A stretch of DNA of 9,500 nucleotides, from the NCBI GenBank assembly GCA_019242385.1, contig JAFAVO010000321.1, positions 1 through 9,500 of the forward strand, given 5' to 3'. The number at the start of each line of letters is the position of its first letter. Positions within the stretch are counted from its first letter, which is position 1. Made by a program: the position numbers and the translations under genes. Shown piece after piece: positions 1 through 9,284 of the stretch. The stretch is from Gammaproteobacteria bacterium. Lineage in GTDB: Bacteria; Pseudomonadota; Gammaproteobacteria; Steroidobacterales; Steroidobacteraceae. The notes beneath the pieces were generated by a model. That model had not been told where the DNA came from, did no database searches, and worked only from the letters and a program-made list of their open reading frames with translations.

Positions 1-281
1 TCGGTGCGCTCGCCATCGGCGCCGCCATCGGCGTGCTGGCGGTCATCGTGCGTCAGGAGCTGGTGGCGCTGGTGATGGGCGGGGTGTTCGTGCTCGAGAC
101 CGCCTCGGTCGTTCTGCAGGTCACCTCCTTCAAGCTCACGGGGAGGCGCGTGTTCCGCATGGCCCCGATCCACCACCACTTCGAGCTCAAGGGGTGGGCA
201 GAGCCCAAGGTGATCGTGCGCTTCTGGATCATCTCGCTGCTGCTCGTGCTCGCGGGCCTCGCCACCCTGAAACTGCGATGA
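1..281 (+). CDS. mraY: MraY, phospho-N-acetylmuramoyl-pentapeptide transferase (C-terminal part, 5' truncated by the window)
   Basis: MraY is an integral inner-membrane enzyme that transfers phospho-MurNAc-pentapeptide from the UDP precursor to undecaprenyl phosphate, giving lipid I. Only the last 92 or so codons are present; the reading frame is open from base 3 and the gene starts upstream of the window. Visible landmarks are a hydrophobic helix at the left edge (GALAIGAAIGVLAVIV), the segment ETASVVLQV, the MraY hallmark with three consecutive histidines (MAPIHHHFELKGW, about 165-200), then EPKVIVRFWI and a final transmembrane helix ending in KLR. The histidine motif is a conserved cytoplasmic active-site loop in this family. 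The TGA stop (279-281) overlaps the murD ATG (278-280), so translation of the two is probably coupled. An ATG at 75 and others inside are internal methionines, not starts. Confidence 0.97.
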   Translation, partial: GALAIGAAIGVLAVIVRQELVALVMGGVFVLETASVVLQVTSFKLTGRRVFRMAPIHHHFELKGWAEPKVIVRFWIISLLLVLAGLATLKLR

Positions 282-1618
282 GCACCGCCACACCCAACGC
301 TCCCTACGCCGTCATCGCCGGACTCGGAGCCACCGGGCTCTCCTGCGCGCGTTACCTGCACGGCAGCGGCTGGCGCATCGCGGTGACCGACACGCGTTCG
401 TCGCCGCCAGAGCTCGCCGCTCTGCAGGCGCTCGATGCACGCATACCCGTGCGCCTGGGCGGGCTCGATCCCTCGCTCCTCGAAGGCGCGCTCTGCGTGG
501 TCGCTTCCCCGGGACTGCCGCTGCAGGGTCCCTTTTTCGATGCCGCCCGGCGCCGTGGGCTCGCCGTCGTCGGGGACATCGAGCTCTTCGCACGCGCCGC
601 CGCAGCGCCCGTGGTCGGAGTCACGGGCACGAACGGCAAGAGCACCGTCACGACGCTCCTCGCCCGGATGGCGCAGCGCGCGGGCCTCAAGGTGCGCGCG
701 GGCGGCAACCTCGGGCCGCCGGCGCTCGATCTGCTGGCCGAAGGCACCGAGCTCTACGTGCTCGAGCTCTCGAGCTATCAGCTCGAGACCACGAGCTCGC
801 TCCACTGCCGGGCGGCGACGGTGCTCAACGTCAGCGCAGATCACCTGGATCGCTATCCATCGATCGCCAGCTACGCGGCGGCGAAGGCGCGCATCTTTGC
901 GCGCTGCGATACCGCGGTCATCAATCTCGACGATCCGCTCGTGCTCGCCATGCCGCGCGCGGCCTCGAGCACGCTCTCGTTCTCCCTGCGTGCAAGCGTC
1001 GGGGCGACCTATGCACTCGCGCTGCAAGCGGGGGAGTGGTGGCTCACCCGCGCTGAGACACCGCTGCTGCGCGCGAGCGAGCTCAAGATCCGCGGCGCAC
1101 ACAACGCCGCCAATGCGCTCGCCGCACTCGCGCTCGGGGAAGCGCTGGCGCTGCCGCTCGAGCCGATGCTCGAGGAGCTGCGCAGCTTCACGGGACTCTC
1201 GCACCGCTCACAATGGATCGCCGATGTGCGCGGTGTCGCCTACATCGATGACTCCAAGGGCACCAATGTCGGTGCGACGCTCGCCGCGGTGGCGGGCATG
1301 CCGGGCCCGCTCGTGCTGATCGCAGGGGGCGATGGCAAGAATCAGGACTTCGCGCCGCTCGCCGCGGCCTTCCGCGGCAAGGTGCGCCACGTCGTGCTCA
1401 TCGGCCGCGACGCACCCCGCATCGCCGCGGCGCTCGAGGGAGTCTGTCCGCTCGAGTGCTGCGCGACCCTCGAGCAGGCCGTGCAGGCCGCCGCACGCGC
1501 CGCGCGTGCAGGCGACACCGTGCTGCTCTCACCCGCCTGCGCGAGCTTCGATATGTTCCGGGACTACCGGCACCGGGGTCAGGTGTTTGCCGCCGCCGTG
1601 CAGGAGCTCGCGGCATGA
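278..1618 (+). CDS. murD: MurD, UDP-N-acetylmuramoyl-L-alanine--D-glutamate ligase
   Basis: This cytoplasmic ATP-dependent ligase adds D-glutamate to UDP-MurNAc-L-Ala in peptidoglycan precursor synthesis. The protein is 446 aa, close to the roughly 440 aa usual for MurD. Domain 1 opens with a Rossmann-like UDP-binding segment (VIAGLGATGLSCARYL, residues 12-27). The ATP-binding P-loop is GVTGTNGKST (114-123). ELSSYQLE (163-170) and NVSADHLDRY (184-193) follow, with the likely carbamylated lysine in AAKARIF (K203). GAHNAANALAA (273-283), DDSKGTN (324-330) and the C-terminal LSPACASFDMF (417-427) complete the Mur ligase signature. I chose ATG 278 because it gives the normal N-terminus and an ATGA overlap with the mraY stop; a longer open frame back to 194 lies wholly inside mraY. 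No clear Shine-Dalgarno precedes the start, so reinitiation after mraY is likely. Nothing appears damaged. Confidence 0.98.
   Translation: MSTATPNAPYAVIAGLGATGLSCARYLHGSGWRIAVTDTRSSPPELAALQALDARIPVRLGGLDPSLLEGALCVVASPGLPLQGPFFDAARRRGLAVVGDIELFARAAAAPVVGVTGTNGKSTVTTLLARMAQRAGLKVRAGGNLGPPALDLLAEGTELYVLELSSYQLETTSSLHCRAATVLNVSADHLDRYPSIASYAAAKARIFARCDTAVINLDDPLVLAMPRAASSTLSFSLRASVGATYALALQAGEWWLTRAETPLLRASELKIRGAHNAANALAALALGEALALPLEPMLEELRSFTGLSHRSQWIADVRGVAYIDDSKGTNVGATLAAVAGMPGPLVLIAGGDGKNQDFAPLAAAFRGKVRHVVLIGRDAPRIAAALEGVCPLECCATLEQAVQAAARAARAGDTVLLSPACASFDMFRDYRHRGQVFAAAVQELAA
1602..1606 (+). promoter_or_regulatory. Ribosome binding site for ftsW, inside the murD 3' end
   Basis: AGGAG lies 8 nt before ATG 1615 and within the last codons of murD. 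It supports 1615 as the ftsW start rather than the longer open frame that reaches back to 1456. Confidence 0.7.
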
Positions 1619-2817
1619 GCGGCGCGACGCTGCCCGCCATCGATCGCAGCGGCGGGCGCGCCTCTGCCATCTATCTGGATCCGGTGACCCTCGCGCTGAT
1701 CGCCGCGATCGTGCTGCTCGGGCTCATCATGGTGACCTCGGCCTCCGTATCGATCGCCAGCGAGGACTCCGGACAGCCCTTCTACTACCTCGAGCGGCAG
1801 CTGCTGCTGACACTGATCGGGCTCGCCTGCGCGGCCGCGCTCTTCGCCGTGCCGACGGCGCTGATCGAGAAGGCTGCGGCACCGCTTCTCGTGACCGCCT
1901 TCGTGCTCCTCATGGTGGTGCTCGTTCCGGGGCTCGGGCATGCGGTGAATGGCAGCCGCCGCTGGCTGCGCCTTTCCGGCGCCAACTTCCAGGTCTCGGA
2001 GCTCGCGCGGGTGCTGGTGCTCATTTATCTGGCGAGCTACGCCGTGCGGCGCGAGACGCAGCTGCGCGAATCGCTCGCCGGGCTCGCGAAGCCGCTCGCG
2101 CTGCTCTGCTGCGCGAGCGCGCTGCTACTGGCGGAGCCGGACTTCGGCGCGGCCACCGTGCTCTTCGCGACGGGCTTTGGGCTGCTGTTCCTGGCTGGCG
2201 CGCGGTTGCGCTACGTGATCGCCATGACCGCGATCGCGACGAGCGGATTTGCGGTGATCGCGGTCAGCTCGAGCTACCGCGTGCGGCGCCTCACCGCCTT
2301 CCTCAACCCCTGGGCGGATCCCTTCAACAGCGGCTTCCAGCTCACCCAGTCGCTCATCGCCATCGGTCGTGGCCAATGGTTCGGGGTCGGCCTCGGAGAC
2401 TCGGTGCAGAAGCTGTTCTACCTGCCCGAGGCGCACACGGACTTCCTGTTTGCGGTGCTGGCCGAGGAGCTGGGGCTTCTCGGGGTGGCGCTGACGCTCG
2501 GCCTCTTCCTCGCGCTGATCTGGCGCAGCTTCCGCATCGCACGGCTCGCCGCGGACGCGGGCCTGAAATTTCCGGCCTATCTCGCGGCGGGCTTCGGACT
2601 GTGGATCGGCATCCAGGCGTTCATCAACATCGGCGTCAACATGGGGGTGCTGCCGACGAAGGGCCTGACGCTGCCGCTGATGAGCTACGGCCGCTCGAGC
2701 CTGATCGTGGCGCTCGCGTGGACGGGTCTCCTGCTGCGGGTCTACCACGAGGCGAGCGCGCGGCAGCGCGGCTCGGCGAGTGTGCGGGGTGGAGTGACCG
2801 TGCGGGGTGGGGAATGA
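1615..2817 (+). CDS. ftsW: FtsW, septal SEDS peptidoglycan glycosyltransferase
   Basis: FtsW is the polytopic SEDS-family polymerase that, with FtsI (PBP3), polymerises lipid II at the division septum. The product is 400 aa, normal for FtsW, with about ten hydrophobic helices beginning at TLALIAAIVLLGLIMV (25-40). SEDS landmarks include the periplasmic segment GSRRWLRL (113-120), FQVSELARV (125-133), AEPDFGAA (173-180), RRLTAFLNPWADP (224-236), GFQLTQSL (240-247), GVGLGDSVQKLFYLPEAHTDF (257-277) and AFINIGVNMGVLPTKGLTLPLMSYG (335-359). D276 in PEAHTDF matches the essential SEDS aspartate. Position 360 is Arg where the family normally has a second Gly (SYGGSS). Both gene ends overlap their neighbours as ATGA. 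The cytoplasmic tail ends in a short duplicated VRGG. RodA is the other SEDS protein, but the position between murD and murG identifies this as FtsW. Confidence 0.97.
   Translation: MSGATLPAIDRSGGRASAIYLDPVTLALIAAIVLLGLIMVTSASVSIASEDSGQPFYYLERQLLLTLIGLACAAALFAVPTALIEKAAAPLLVTAFVLLMVVLVPGLGHAVNGSRRWLRLSGANFQVSELARVLVLIYLASYAVRRETQLRESLAGLAKPLALLCCASALLLAEPDFGAATVLFATGFGLLFLAGARLRYVIAMTAIATSGFAVIAVSSSYRVRRLTAFLNPWADPFNSGFQLTQSLIAIGRGQWFGVGLGDSVQKLFYLPEAHTDFLFAVLAEELGLLGVALTLGLFLALIWRSFRIARLAADAGLKFPAYLAAGFGLWIGIQAFINIGVNMGVLPTKGLTLPLMSYGRSSLIVALAWTGLLLRVYHEASARQRGSASVRGGVTVRGGE
2782..2810 (+). repeat. 11-bp direct repeat at the ftsW 3' end
   Basis: GTGCGGGGTGG occurs at 2782-2792 and again at 2800-2810, a period of 18 bp or six codons. 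It encodes the C-terminal tail VRGGVTVRGG of FtsW and stays in frame. The second copy sits just before the murG ATG (2814), so its G-rich stretch may also act as the murG ribosome binding site. Confidence 0.7.
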
Positions 2818-3895
2818 GCGCGCCGGTGCTCATCATGGCCGGTGGCACCGGCGGACACGTGTTTCCTGCGCTCGCGCTCGCGCGGCTGCTGCGTGCGCAG
2901 TCGCTCGATGTGATCTGGCTCGGCACCGAGCGCGGACTCGAATCGCGCGTGATCCCCGCCGAGGGGATTCCGATCGAGCATCTCACGGTGGCGGGGCTGC
3001 GGGGCAAGGGTGCGCTCGCCTGGCTGGCAGCACCCTTCCGGCTCAGCCGCGCGCTGCTGCAGGCGCTCGCCATCATGCGCCGCTACCGTCCCGCGGTGGT
3101 GGTGGGCCTCGGGGGTTTCGTCACCGGCCCGGGTGGGCTCGCCGCCTGGCTCGCACGCCGGCCGCTCGTCATCCACGAGCAGAACGCGATCGCCGGATTC
3201 ACCAACCGCGTGCTGGCGCATTTCGCCCGCCAGGTGCTCGAGGCCTTCCCCGGAAGTTTCGGCCAGGGCGTGCATGCCCGCGTCATCGGCAATCCGGTGC
3301 GCGCGGACATCGGCGCACTGCCGCCGCCCGCGGCGCGCTTTGCCGGCCGCTCGGGACCTGCGCGGCTGCTGGTGATTGGCGGCAGCCAGGGTGCCGCACG
3401 ACTGAATGCGGTCGTGCCCTTTGCGCTCAAGCGCCTCGCCGGCGCCCTCGCCTTCGATGTGCGCCACCAGGCCGGTGAGCGCTGGCTCGACGCGGGGCGC
3501 GCCAGCTATGCCGAAGCGGGCGTGCGTGCCGATGTGCGCCCCTTCATCGAGGACATGAGCGAGGCCTACGGATGGGCGGACCTGGTGATTTGCCGCTCGG
3601 GCGCGCTGACCGTCTCCGAGCTCGCGGTCGCGGGCGTCGCCGCGATCCTCGTGCCTTTTCCCCACGCGGTGGATGACCACCAGACGAGCAACGCCCAGTA
3701 CCTGGTGCGCGAGAGCGCGGCGGTGCTGATTCCCGACCGCGAGCTCACCGCCGAACGGCTCGCGAGCGAGCTGCAGCGATTGTGTGTCGGGCGTGGGAAG
3801 CTCCTCGCCATGGCCGAGCGGGCGCGGCTCCTGGCCAAGCCGCGCGCCGCGGATGAGCTCGCCGCCTCCTGCCTCGCCCTCGCCCGGAGCGCCGC

Positions 3896-3899
<4 letters not shown>
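2814..3899 (+). CDS. murG: MurG, undecaprenyl-PP-MurNAc-pentapeptide GlcNAc transferase
   Basis: MurG is a peripheral inner-membrane GT-B glycosyltransferase (family GT28) that moves GlcNAc from UDP-GlcNAc to lipid I, making lipid II on the cytoplasmic face. The product is 361 aa, against about 355 aa in E. coli. The N-terminal acceptor domain carries GGTGGHVFPALALA (10-23) with the conserved histidine H15, VVGLGGFVTGPGG (97-108) and IHEQNAIAGFTNRVLA (120-135). The C-terminal donor domain carries GNPVR (159-163), LLVIGGSQGAARLN (185-198), the UDP-GlcNAc-binding RSGALTVSEL (261-270) and PFPHAVDDHQTSNA (281-294). ATG 2814 overlaps the ftsW stop as ATGA. The same frame is open far upstream through ftsW, but that stretch is high-GC shadow with no MurG similarity. 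The stop overlaps the murC start. Confidence 0.98.
3886..3889 (+). promoter_or_regulatory. Ribosome binding site for the upstream murC start
   Basis: GGAG ends 6 nt before ATG 3896, within the last murG codons. Together with the ATGA overlap it favours 3896 as the murC start. A second candidate, GAGGGG at 3956-3961, stands 9 nt before the in-frame ATG 3971, so the start is not settled. Confidence 0.55.
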
Positions 3900-5376
<1,477 letters not shown>

Positions 5377-5380
<4 letters not shown>

Positions 5381-6270
5381 GCGTCGCCCTGGTACCGCAG
5401 TTCGCGACGCGCGTGCGCCGTGAGGAGCCTCTGAGCCGGCATACCTCGTGGCACGTCGGCGGCCCGGCGGAGGTGTTCTTCAATCCGCGCGACCGCGAGG
5501 ACCTCGCCGCCTTCCTGCGTGCCGCACCGGCTGATGTGCCGATTCATTGGATCGGGCTCGGCAGCAACCTGCTGGTGCGTGATGGCGGGCTGCGCGGCAT
5601 CGTCATCAGCACCCACGGCACGCTCGACTCGCTCGCGCGGCTCTCGGAGACGGTGGTGCGCGGGGAGGCCGGGATCGCGTGCGCGCGCATCGCGCGTCAG
5701 TGCGTCAAGTGGGGACTCGGGCCGGCGGAGTTCTTTGCCGGCATTCCGGGCACGCTCGGTGGTGCGCTCGCCATGAACGCCGGGGCCTTCGGCGGTGAGA
5801 CCTGGGCGCACGTGCGCGCGCTCGAGACCATCGACCGGCGCGGACGCACGCACCGGCGGGCGCCCGAGGAATACCGGGTGAGCTATCGCGAGGTCATTGC
5901 GCCGGTGCCGGAGGAGTGGTTCCTCGGAGCCGAGCTCGCCTTCGAGCGGCGGCCTGCCGCACATGCGGGCGAAGTGCAGAAGCTGCTCACCCAGCGCAAA
6001 GCCTCGCAGCCAATAGGAGAGTGGAGCTGCGGCTCGGTGTTCACCAACCCGCCGGGCGATCACGCCGCACGGCTCATCGAGGCCGCAGGGCTCAAGGGCT
6101 ATCGCATCGGGGATGCCTCGGTCTCGGAGAAGCATGCCAACTTCATCATCAACCACGGCCAGGCACGCGCCGAGGACCTCGAGCGGCTGATCGGACACGT
6201 GCGCGACACCGTCGCGAAAGTCCACGGCGTGGCCCTGCACCCCGAGGTGCGCATCGTGGGAGTGCCTTGA
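5377..6270 (+). CDS. murB: MurB, UDP-N-acetylenolpyruvoylglucosamine reductase (short, type II form)
   Basis: MurB is a cytoplasmic FAD flavoprotein that uses NADPH to reduce UDP-GlcNAc-enolpyruvate to UDP-MurNAc, the MurC substrate. The product is 297 aa. The FAD domain shows NTSW-type HTSWHVGGPAEVFF (22-35), GLGSNLLVRDGGLRG (60-74) and AGIPGTLGGALAMNAGAFGGE (121-141). YRVSYR (166-171) supplies the substrate-binding arginine. SCGSVFTNP (217-225) contains S220, the likely general acid, and HPEVRIVG (288-295) contains the conserved active-site glutamate E290. The length and the SCGSVFTNP arrangement fit type II MurB, unlike the longer type I enzyme of E. coli (342 aa). ATG 5377 overlaps the murC stop as ATGA; the upstream G-run is only a weak ribosome binding site. 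ddl follows 3 nt after the stop. In E. coli murB lies outside the dcw cluster. Confidence 0.97.
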
Positions 6271-6273
6271 GCC

Positions 6274-7260
6274 ATGCGCCTGAGCTATCGCCCCGAGCAC
6301 CTGCGACGTATCACCGCCCCCGGCGCTTTCGGCCGCGTGGCGGTGCTCTTCGGCGGCAACTCCAGCGAGCGCGAGATCTCACTCCTCACCGGCAACGCGG
6401 TGCTCGAGGCGTTGCGCTCGCGCGGCGTCGACGCGCACGCGTTCGACCCGCGGGACCTGCCGCTCTCGGACCTTACGGCGGCGCGCTTCGAGCGCGTGTG
6501 GATCGCGCTCCACGGGCCGGGCGGTGAGGACGGCACGCTCCAGGGCGCGCTCGAGTACCTCGGCATTCCCTACACCGGGAGCGGGGTGATGGGCTCGGCG
6601 ATTGGCATGGACAAGCTGCGCACCAAGCGCCTCGCGCTCGCAAGCGGGGTGCCGACGGCGGACTTCGTGGTGCTGCGCGGGCCTGCGGATTTCGAGCTGG
6701 CGCTCGAGCGGCTGAAGCTGCCGCTGATCGTGAAGCCGGCCACCCAGGGCTCGAGCGTCGGGATGAGCAAGGTGGAGCGCGCCGAGGACCTGCCGGGGGC
6801 ATTCGCGGCCGCATCCCAGCTCGAGCCGCTCGTGTTCGCCGAGCCCTGGATCAGCGGCAAGGAGTACACGGTCGCGATCCTCCAGGGCGAGGCGCTGCCC
6901 TCGATCCGCATCGAGACTCCGAAGACCTTCTACGACTACGAGGCCAAGTACTTCCGCGACGACACGCGTTACTTCTGTCCATCCGGGCTCGCGGCCAGTG
7001 CCGAGGCGCACCTCAAGAGCCTCGCGCTCGCCGCGTTCGAGGCCGCGGGCGCCTCCGGCTGGGGCCGCGCGGATTTCATGCTCGATGCCGCCGGGCGGCC
7101 GCTGCTGCTCGAGATCAACACCATCCCGGGTATGACGAGCCACAGCCTGGTTCCCATGGCCGCGCGCGCGGTCGGCATCGACTTCGCCGAGCTCGCCTGG
7201 CGCGTGCTCGAGACCAGTTTCACTCGCGTCCCGGTGCAGCACGCACCGGCGCGGCCCTGA
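6274..7260 (+). CDS. ddl: Ddl, D-alanine--D-alanine ligase (DdlB type)
   Basis: Ddl is a cytoplasmic ATP-grasp enzyme that joins two D-alanines; MurF then adds the dipeptide to the precursor. The product is 328 aa. Motifs are VLFGGNSSEREISLLTG (24-40) with the substrate-binding glutamate, HGPGGEDGTLQG (80-91), GMDKLRTK (111-118), VKPATQGSSVGMSKV (153-167) with the ATP-binding lysine K154, FYDYEAKY (219-226), GWGRADFMLD (262-271) and LLEINTIPGMTSHSLVP (278-294), which holds the Mg-binding E280 and N282. The tyrosine in YDYEAKY is typical of D-Ala-D-Ala, not D-Ala-D-lactate, ligases, so no vancomycin-resistance role is suggested. About 18 extra residues precede the first strand compared with E. 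coli DdlB. GGGAG at 6258-6262 lies 11 nt before ATG 6274 and supports this start. Placement before ftsQ matches ddlB in other gammaproteobacteria. Confidence 0.97.
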   Translation: MRLSYRPEHLRRITAPGAFGRVAVLFGGNSSEREISLLTGNAVLEALRSRGVDAHAFDPRDLPLSDLTAARFERVWIALHGPGGEDGTLQGALEYLGIPYTGSGVMGSAIGMDKLRTKRLALASGVPTADFVVLRGPADFELALERLKLPLIVKPATQGSSVGMSKVERAEDLPGAFAAASQLEPLVFAEPWISGKEYTVAILQGEALPSIRIETPKTFYDYEAKYFRDDTRYFCPSGLAASAEAHLKSLALAAFEAAGASGWGRADFMLDAAGRPLLLEINTIPGMTSHSLVPMAARAVGIDFAELAWRVLETSFTRVPVQHAPARP

Positions 7261-7264
7261 GGTG
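7259..7264 (+). promoter_or_regulatory. Ribosome binding site of ftsQ, spanning the ddl stop codon
   Basis: GAGGTG, a good match to the anti-Shine-Dalgarno complement, begins in the ddl TGA and ends 9 nt before ATG 7274. This favours 7274 over the in-frame GTG at 7262, which lies inside the motif and has no ribosome binding site of its own. Confidence 0.6.
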
Positions 7265-7273
7265 CACGGAAAG

Positions 7274-8059
7274 ATGCTCGGTCGACCGAAAAACCGCCGC
7301 AAACGAGAGGAAGCCCGCTGGCGTGCACCGCGCATCAACTGGCGGGCGCTCGCCGTGGTGCTCGGTGTGCTCGCGGTCATTGGCGCAGGCGCGCTCGCGG
7401 TCGGCTGGATATTCGACCAGCCGATCGAGACGGTCTCGGTGGCCGGGCGCTTCCAGCGCGTCGCACCGGGGGATGTCGAGCGTGTGGTCAAGGCGGAGGT
7501 GCACCGCGCCGGGCTTCTGTCGGTGGATCTCGCCGCCGTGCGCCGCGCGATCCATACGCTCCCCTGGGTGGATGCGGTGAGCGTGCAGCGCGCCTGGCCG
7601 CGCGGGCTCGACGTGCTGGTCATCGAGCAGACCGCTGCCGCGCGCTGGGGCGAGCGTGGACTCCTCAACACCCGCGGCGAGCTCTTCGACTCCGACGAGC
7701 GCCACATCCCGGCCGAGCTCGCCAGGCTTTCAGGACCCGCCGGCAAGGAGTCGCTGGTCGCGCAGCGCTACCTCGCGGCCGAGGGACGCCTGATGCAGGC
7801 GGGACTGCGGCTCACGGCCCTGCGTCTCGATGCGCGCGGCGCCTGGGAGATCGATCTCGCCAACGGCGTCACCGTGCGCCTGGGCCGGCGCCAGGTGGAT
7901 GAGCGCTTCGAGAAATTCATGAACACCGCGCTGAAGCTCGTCACGCAGCGCGGCGAGGACATTGCCTACGTGGATATGCGGTACACGAATGGGTTCGCCA
8001 TCGGCTGGCGCGGCAACGCCGCCCGCGCTGCGGGGAAGGACGGCGGTCACGATGCTTAA
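7274..8059 (+). CDS. ftsQ: FtsQ (DivIB family), cell division protein
   Basis: FtsQ is a bitopic inner-membrane protein that links early cytoplasmic divisome proteins to FtsL, FtsB and the septal synthase. From ATG 7274 it has 261 aa; from GTG 7262 it would have 265. A short, very basic cytoplasmic tail (GRPKNRRKREEARWR) is followed by one transmembrane helix (about residues 26-47, ALAVVLGVLAVIGAGALAVGWI). The periplasmic part starts with a POTRA domain, from PIETVSVAGRF to RGLDVLVIEQ (about 50-119), including LPWVDAVSVQRAWP. The beta domain follows with ARWGERGLLNTRGELF and ends in the family-typical YVDMRYTNGFAIGWR (about 232-246). I prefer ATG 7274 because of the GAGGTG motif 9 nt upstream. 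The TAA stop overlaps the ftsA start by 8 nt. The sequence is less conserved than the Mur enzymes, as usual for FtsQ, but topology and context make the call firm. Confidence 0.95.
   Translation: MLGRPKNRRKREEARWRAPRINWRALAVVLGVLAVIGAGALAVGWIFDQPIETVSVAGRFQRVAPGDVERVVKAEVHRAGLLSVDLAAVRRAIHTLPWVDAVSVQRAWPRGLDVLVIEQTAAARWGERGLLNTRGELFDSDERHIPAELARLSGPAGKESLVAQRYLAAEGRLMQAGLRLTALRLDARGAWEIDLANGVTVRLGRRQVDERFEKFMNTALKLVTQRGEDIAYVDMRYTNGFAIGWRGNAARAAGKDGGHDA
8036..8040 (+). promoter_or_regulatory. Ribosome binding site for ftsA, inside the ftsQ 3' end
   Basis: AAGGA, part of GGGGAAGGA, lies 11 nt before ATG 8052 within the last ftsQ codons. It supports 8052 over longer in-frame starts reaching back to 7962. 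Confidence 0.65.
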
Positions 8060-9284
8060 GCGCGCAGAACGCAACCTGATCGTCGGGCTCGACATCGGCA
8101 CCTCCAAGGTGGTGGCGCTGGTGGGCGAGGTGGGGCTCGATGGCTCGATCGAGCTGCTCGGGCTCGGGTCGCAGCCCTCCCGCGGCCTCAAGAAGGGCGT
8201 GGTGGTCAACATCGAGTCCACCGTGCAGTCGATCCAGCGCGCGGTCGAGGAAGCCGAGCTCATGGCCGGCTGCGAGATCCACTCGGTGTTCGCCGGCATC
8301 GCGGGCAGCCACGTGCGCAGCCTCAACTCCCACGGGGTCGTGGGGGTGCGCGACAAGGAAGTGAGCCACGGCGATGTCGAGCACGTGATCGATGCTGCCA
8401 AGGCGGTGGCGATCCCCGCCGATCAGAAGATCCTGCACGTGCTGCCGCAGGAGTTCATCGTCGACGGCCAGGAAGGCATCCGCGATCCGATCGGCATGTC
8501 GGGCGTGCGCCTCGAGGCGAAGGTCCACATCGTCACCGGCGCGGATTCCGCCGCACAGAACATCGAGAAGTGCATTCAGCGCTGCGGGCTCGCCGTCGAT
8601 GATGTGGTGCTGGAGCAGCTCGCCTCGAGCTTCGCGGTGCTCACCGAGGATGAGAAGGAGCTCGGCGTGTGTCTCGTCGATATCGGCGGTGGCACCACCG
8701 ATCTGGCGGTGTTCGCCAACGGCGCGATCCGCCACACCGCGGTGATCCCGATCGCCGGCGACCAGGTGACCAACGACATCGCGGTGTCGATGCGCACGCC
8801 CACCCAGTACGCCGAAGACATCAAGATCCGCTACGCCTGTGCGCTCTCGCAGCTCGCGAATCCCGATGAGAGCATCGAGGTGCCCTCGGTCGGTGAGCGG
8901 CCGGCGCGCCGCCTCGCGCGGCAGACGCTCGCCGAGATCGTCGAGCCGCGCTACGAGGAGCTCTTCGGGCTGGTGCGCGAGGAGCTGCGCCGCAGCGGCT
9001 TCGAGGAAGTGATCGCCGCCGGCATCGTGCTCACCGGCGGCAGCGCCAAGATGGAAGGCGCCATCGAGCTCGCCGAGGAAGTCTTCCACGTGCCCGTGCG
9101 CCTCGGCATTCCGCAGAGCGTGCAGGGCCTCTCGGATGTGGTGCGCAACCCGATCTTCTCCACCGGCGTGGGGCTGCTGCTCTACGCGCGCGACAACGCC
9201 CTGCCGGCGCGTCGCGGCGGATCGCTCGGCAACGCCAAGAGCGTGCTCGAGCGCATGCGTTCCTGGTTCCAGGGAAATTTTTGA
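8052..9284 (+). CDS. ftsA: FtsA, actin-like cell division protein and FtsZ membrane tether
   Basis: FtsA is an actin-fold ATPase that polymerises under the inner membrane, binds the FtsZ C-terminal peptide and recruits later division proteins. The product is 410 aa (E. coli 420). The phosphate-1 segment is VGLDIGTSKVVALVGE (11-26). The FtsA-specific 1C domain covers about 84-162 and includes HVLPQEFIVDGQEGIRDPIGM (129-149). Phosphate-2 is CLVDIGGGTTDLAVF (207-221), followed by IAGDQVTNDIA (234-244), the region around RTPTQYAEDIK (248-258), and the adenosine motif AGIVLTGGSAKMEG (323-336). The last 15 or so residues (KSVLERMRSWFQGNF) form the amphipathic membrane-targeting helix typical of FtsA, so the C-terminus is intact. 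The start ATG 8052 overlaps the ftsQ stop by 8 nt. The stop codon lies within the first copy of a 15-bp repeat. FtsZ, its partner, follows after 82 nt. Confidence 0.98.
   Translation: MLKRAERNLIVGLDIGTSKVVALVGEVGLDGSIELLGLGSQPSRGLKKGVVVNIESTVQSIQRAVEEAELMAGCEIHSVFAGIAGSHVRSLNSHGVVGVRDKEVSHGDVEHVIDAAKAVAIPADQKILHVLPQEFIVDGQEGIRDPIGMSGVRLEAKVHIVTGADSAAQNIEKCIQRCGLAVDDVVLEQLASSFAVLTEDEKELGVCLVDIGGGTTDLAVFANGAIRHTAVIPIAGDQVTNDIAVSMRTPTQYAEDIKIRYACALSQLANPDESIEVPSVGERPARRLARQTLAEIVEPRYEELFGLVREELRRSGFEEVIAAGIVLTGGSAKMEGAIELAEEVFHVPVRLGIPQSVQGLSDVVRNPIFSTGVGLLLYARDNALPARRGGSLGNAKSVLERMRSWFQGNF

Noticed and set aside
53..1204. 383-codon - strand frame opposite mraY and murD
   Set aside because: It is composition-driven shadow over two genes with clear family motifs on the + strand.
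1332..2813. Open extension upstream of murG in the murG frame, giving an apparent 855-codon protein
   Set aside because: The first 494 codons lie over murD and ftsW in another frame, are Arg/Ala-rich and show no domain. MurG begins normally at 2814, so this is not a fusion protein.
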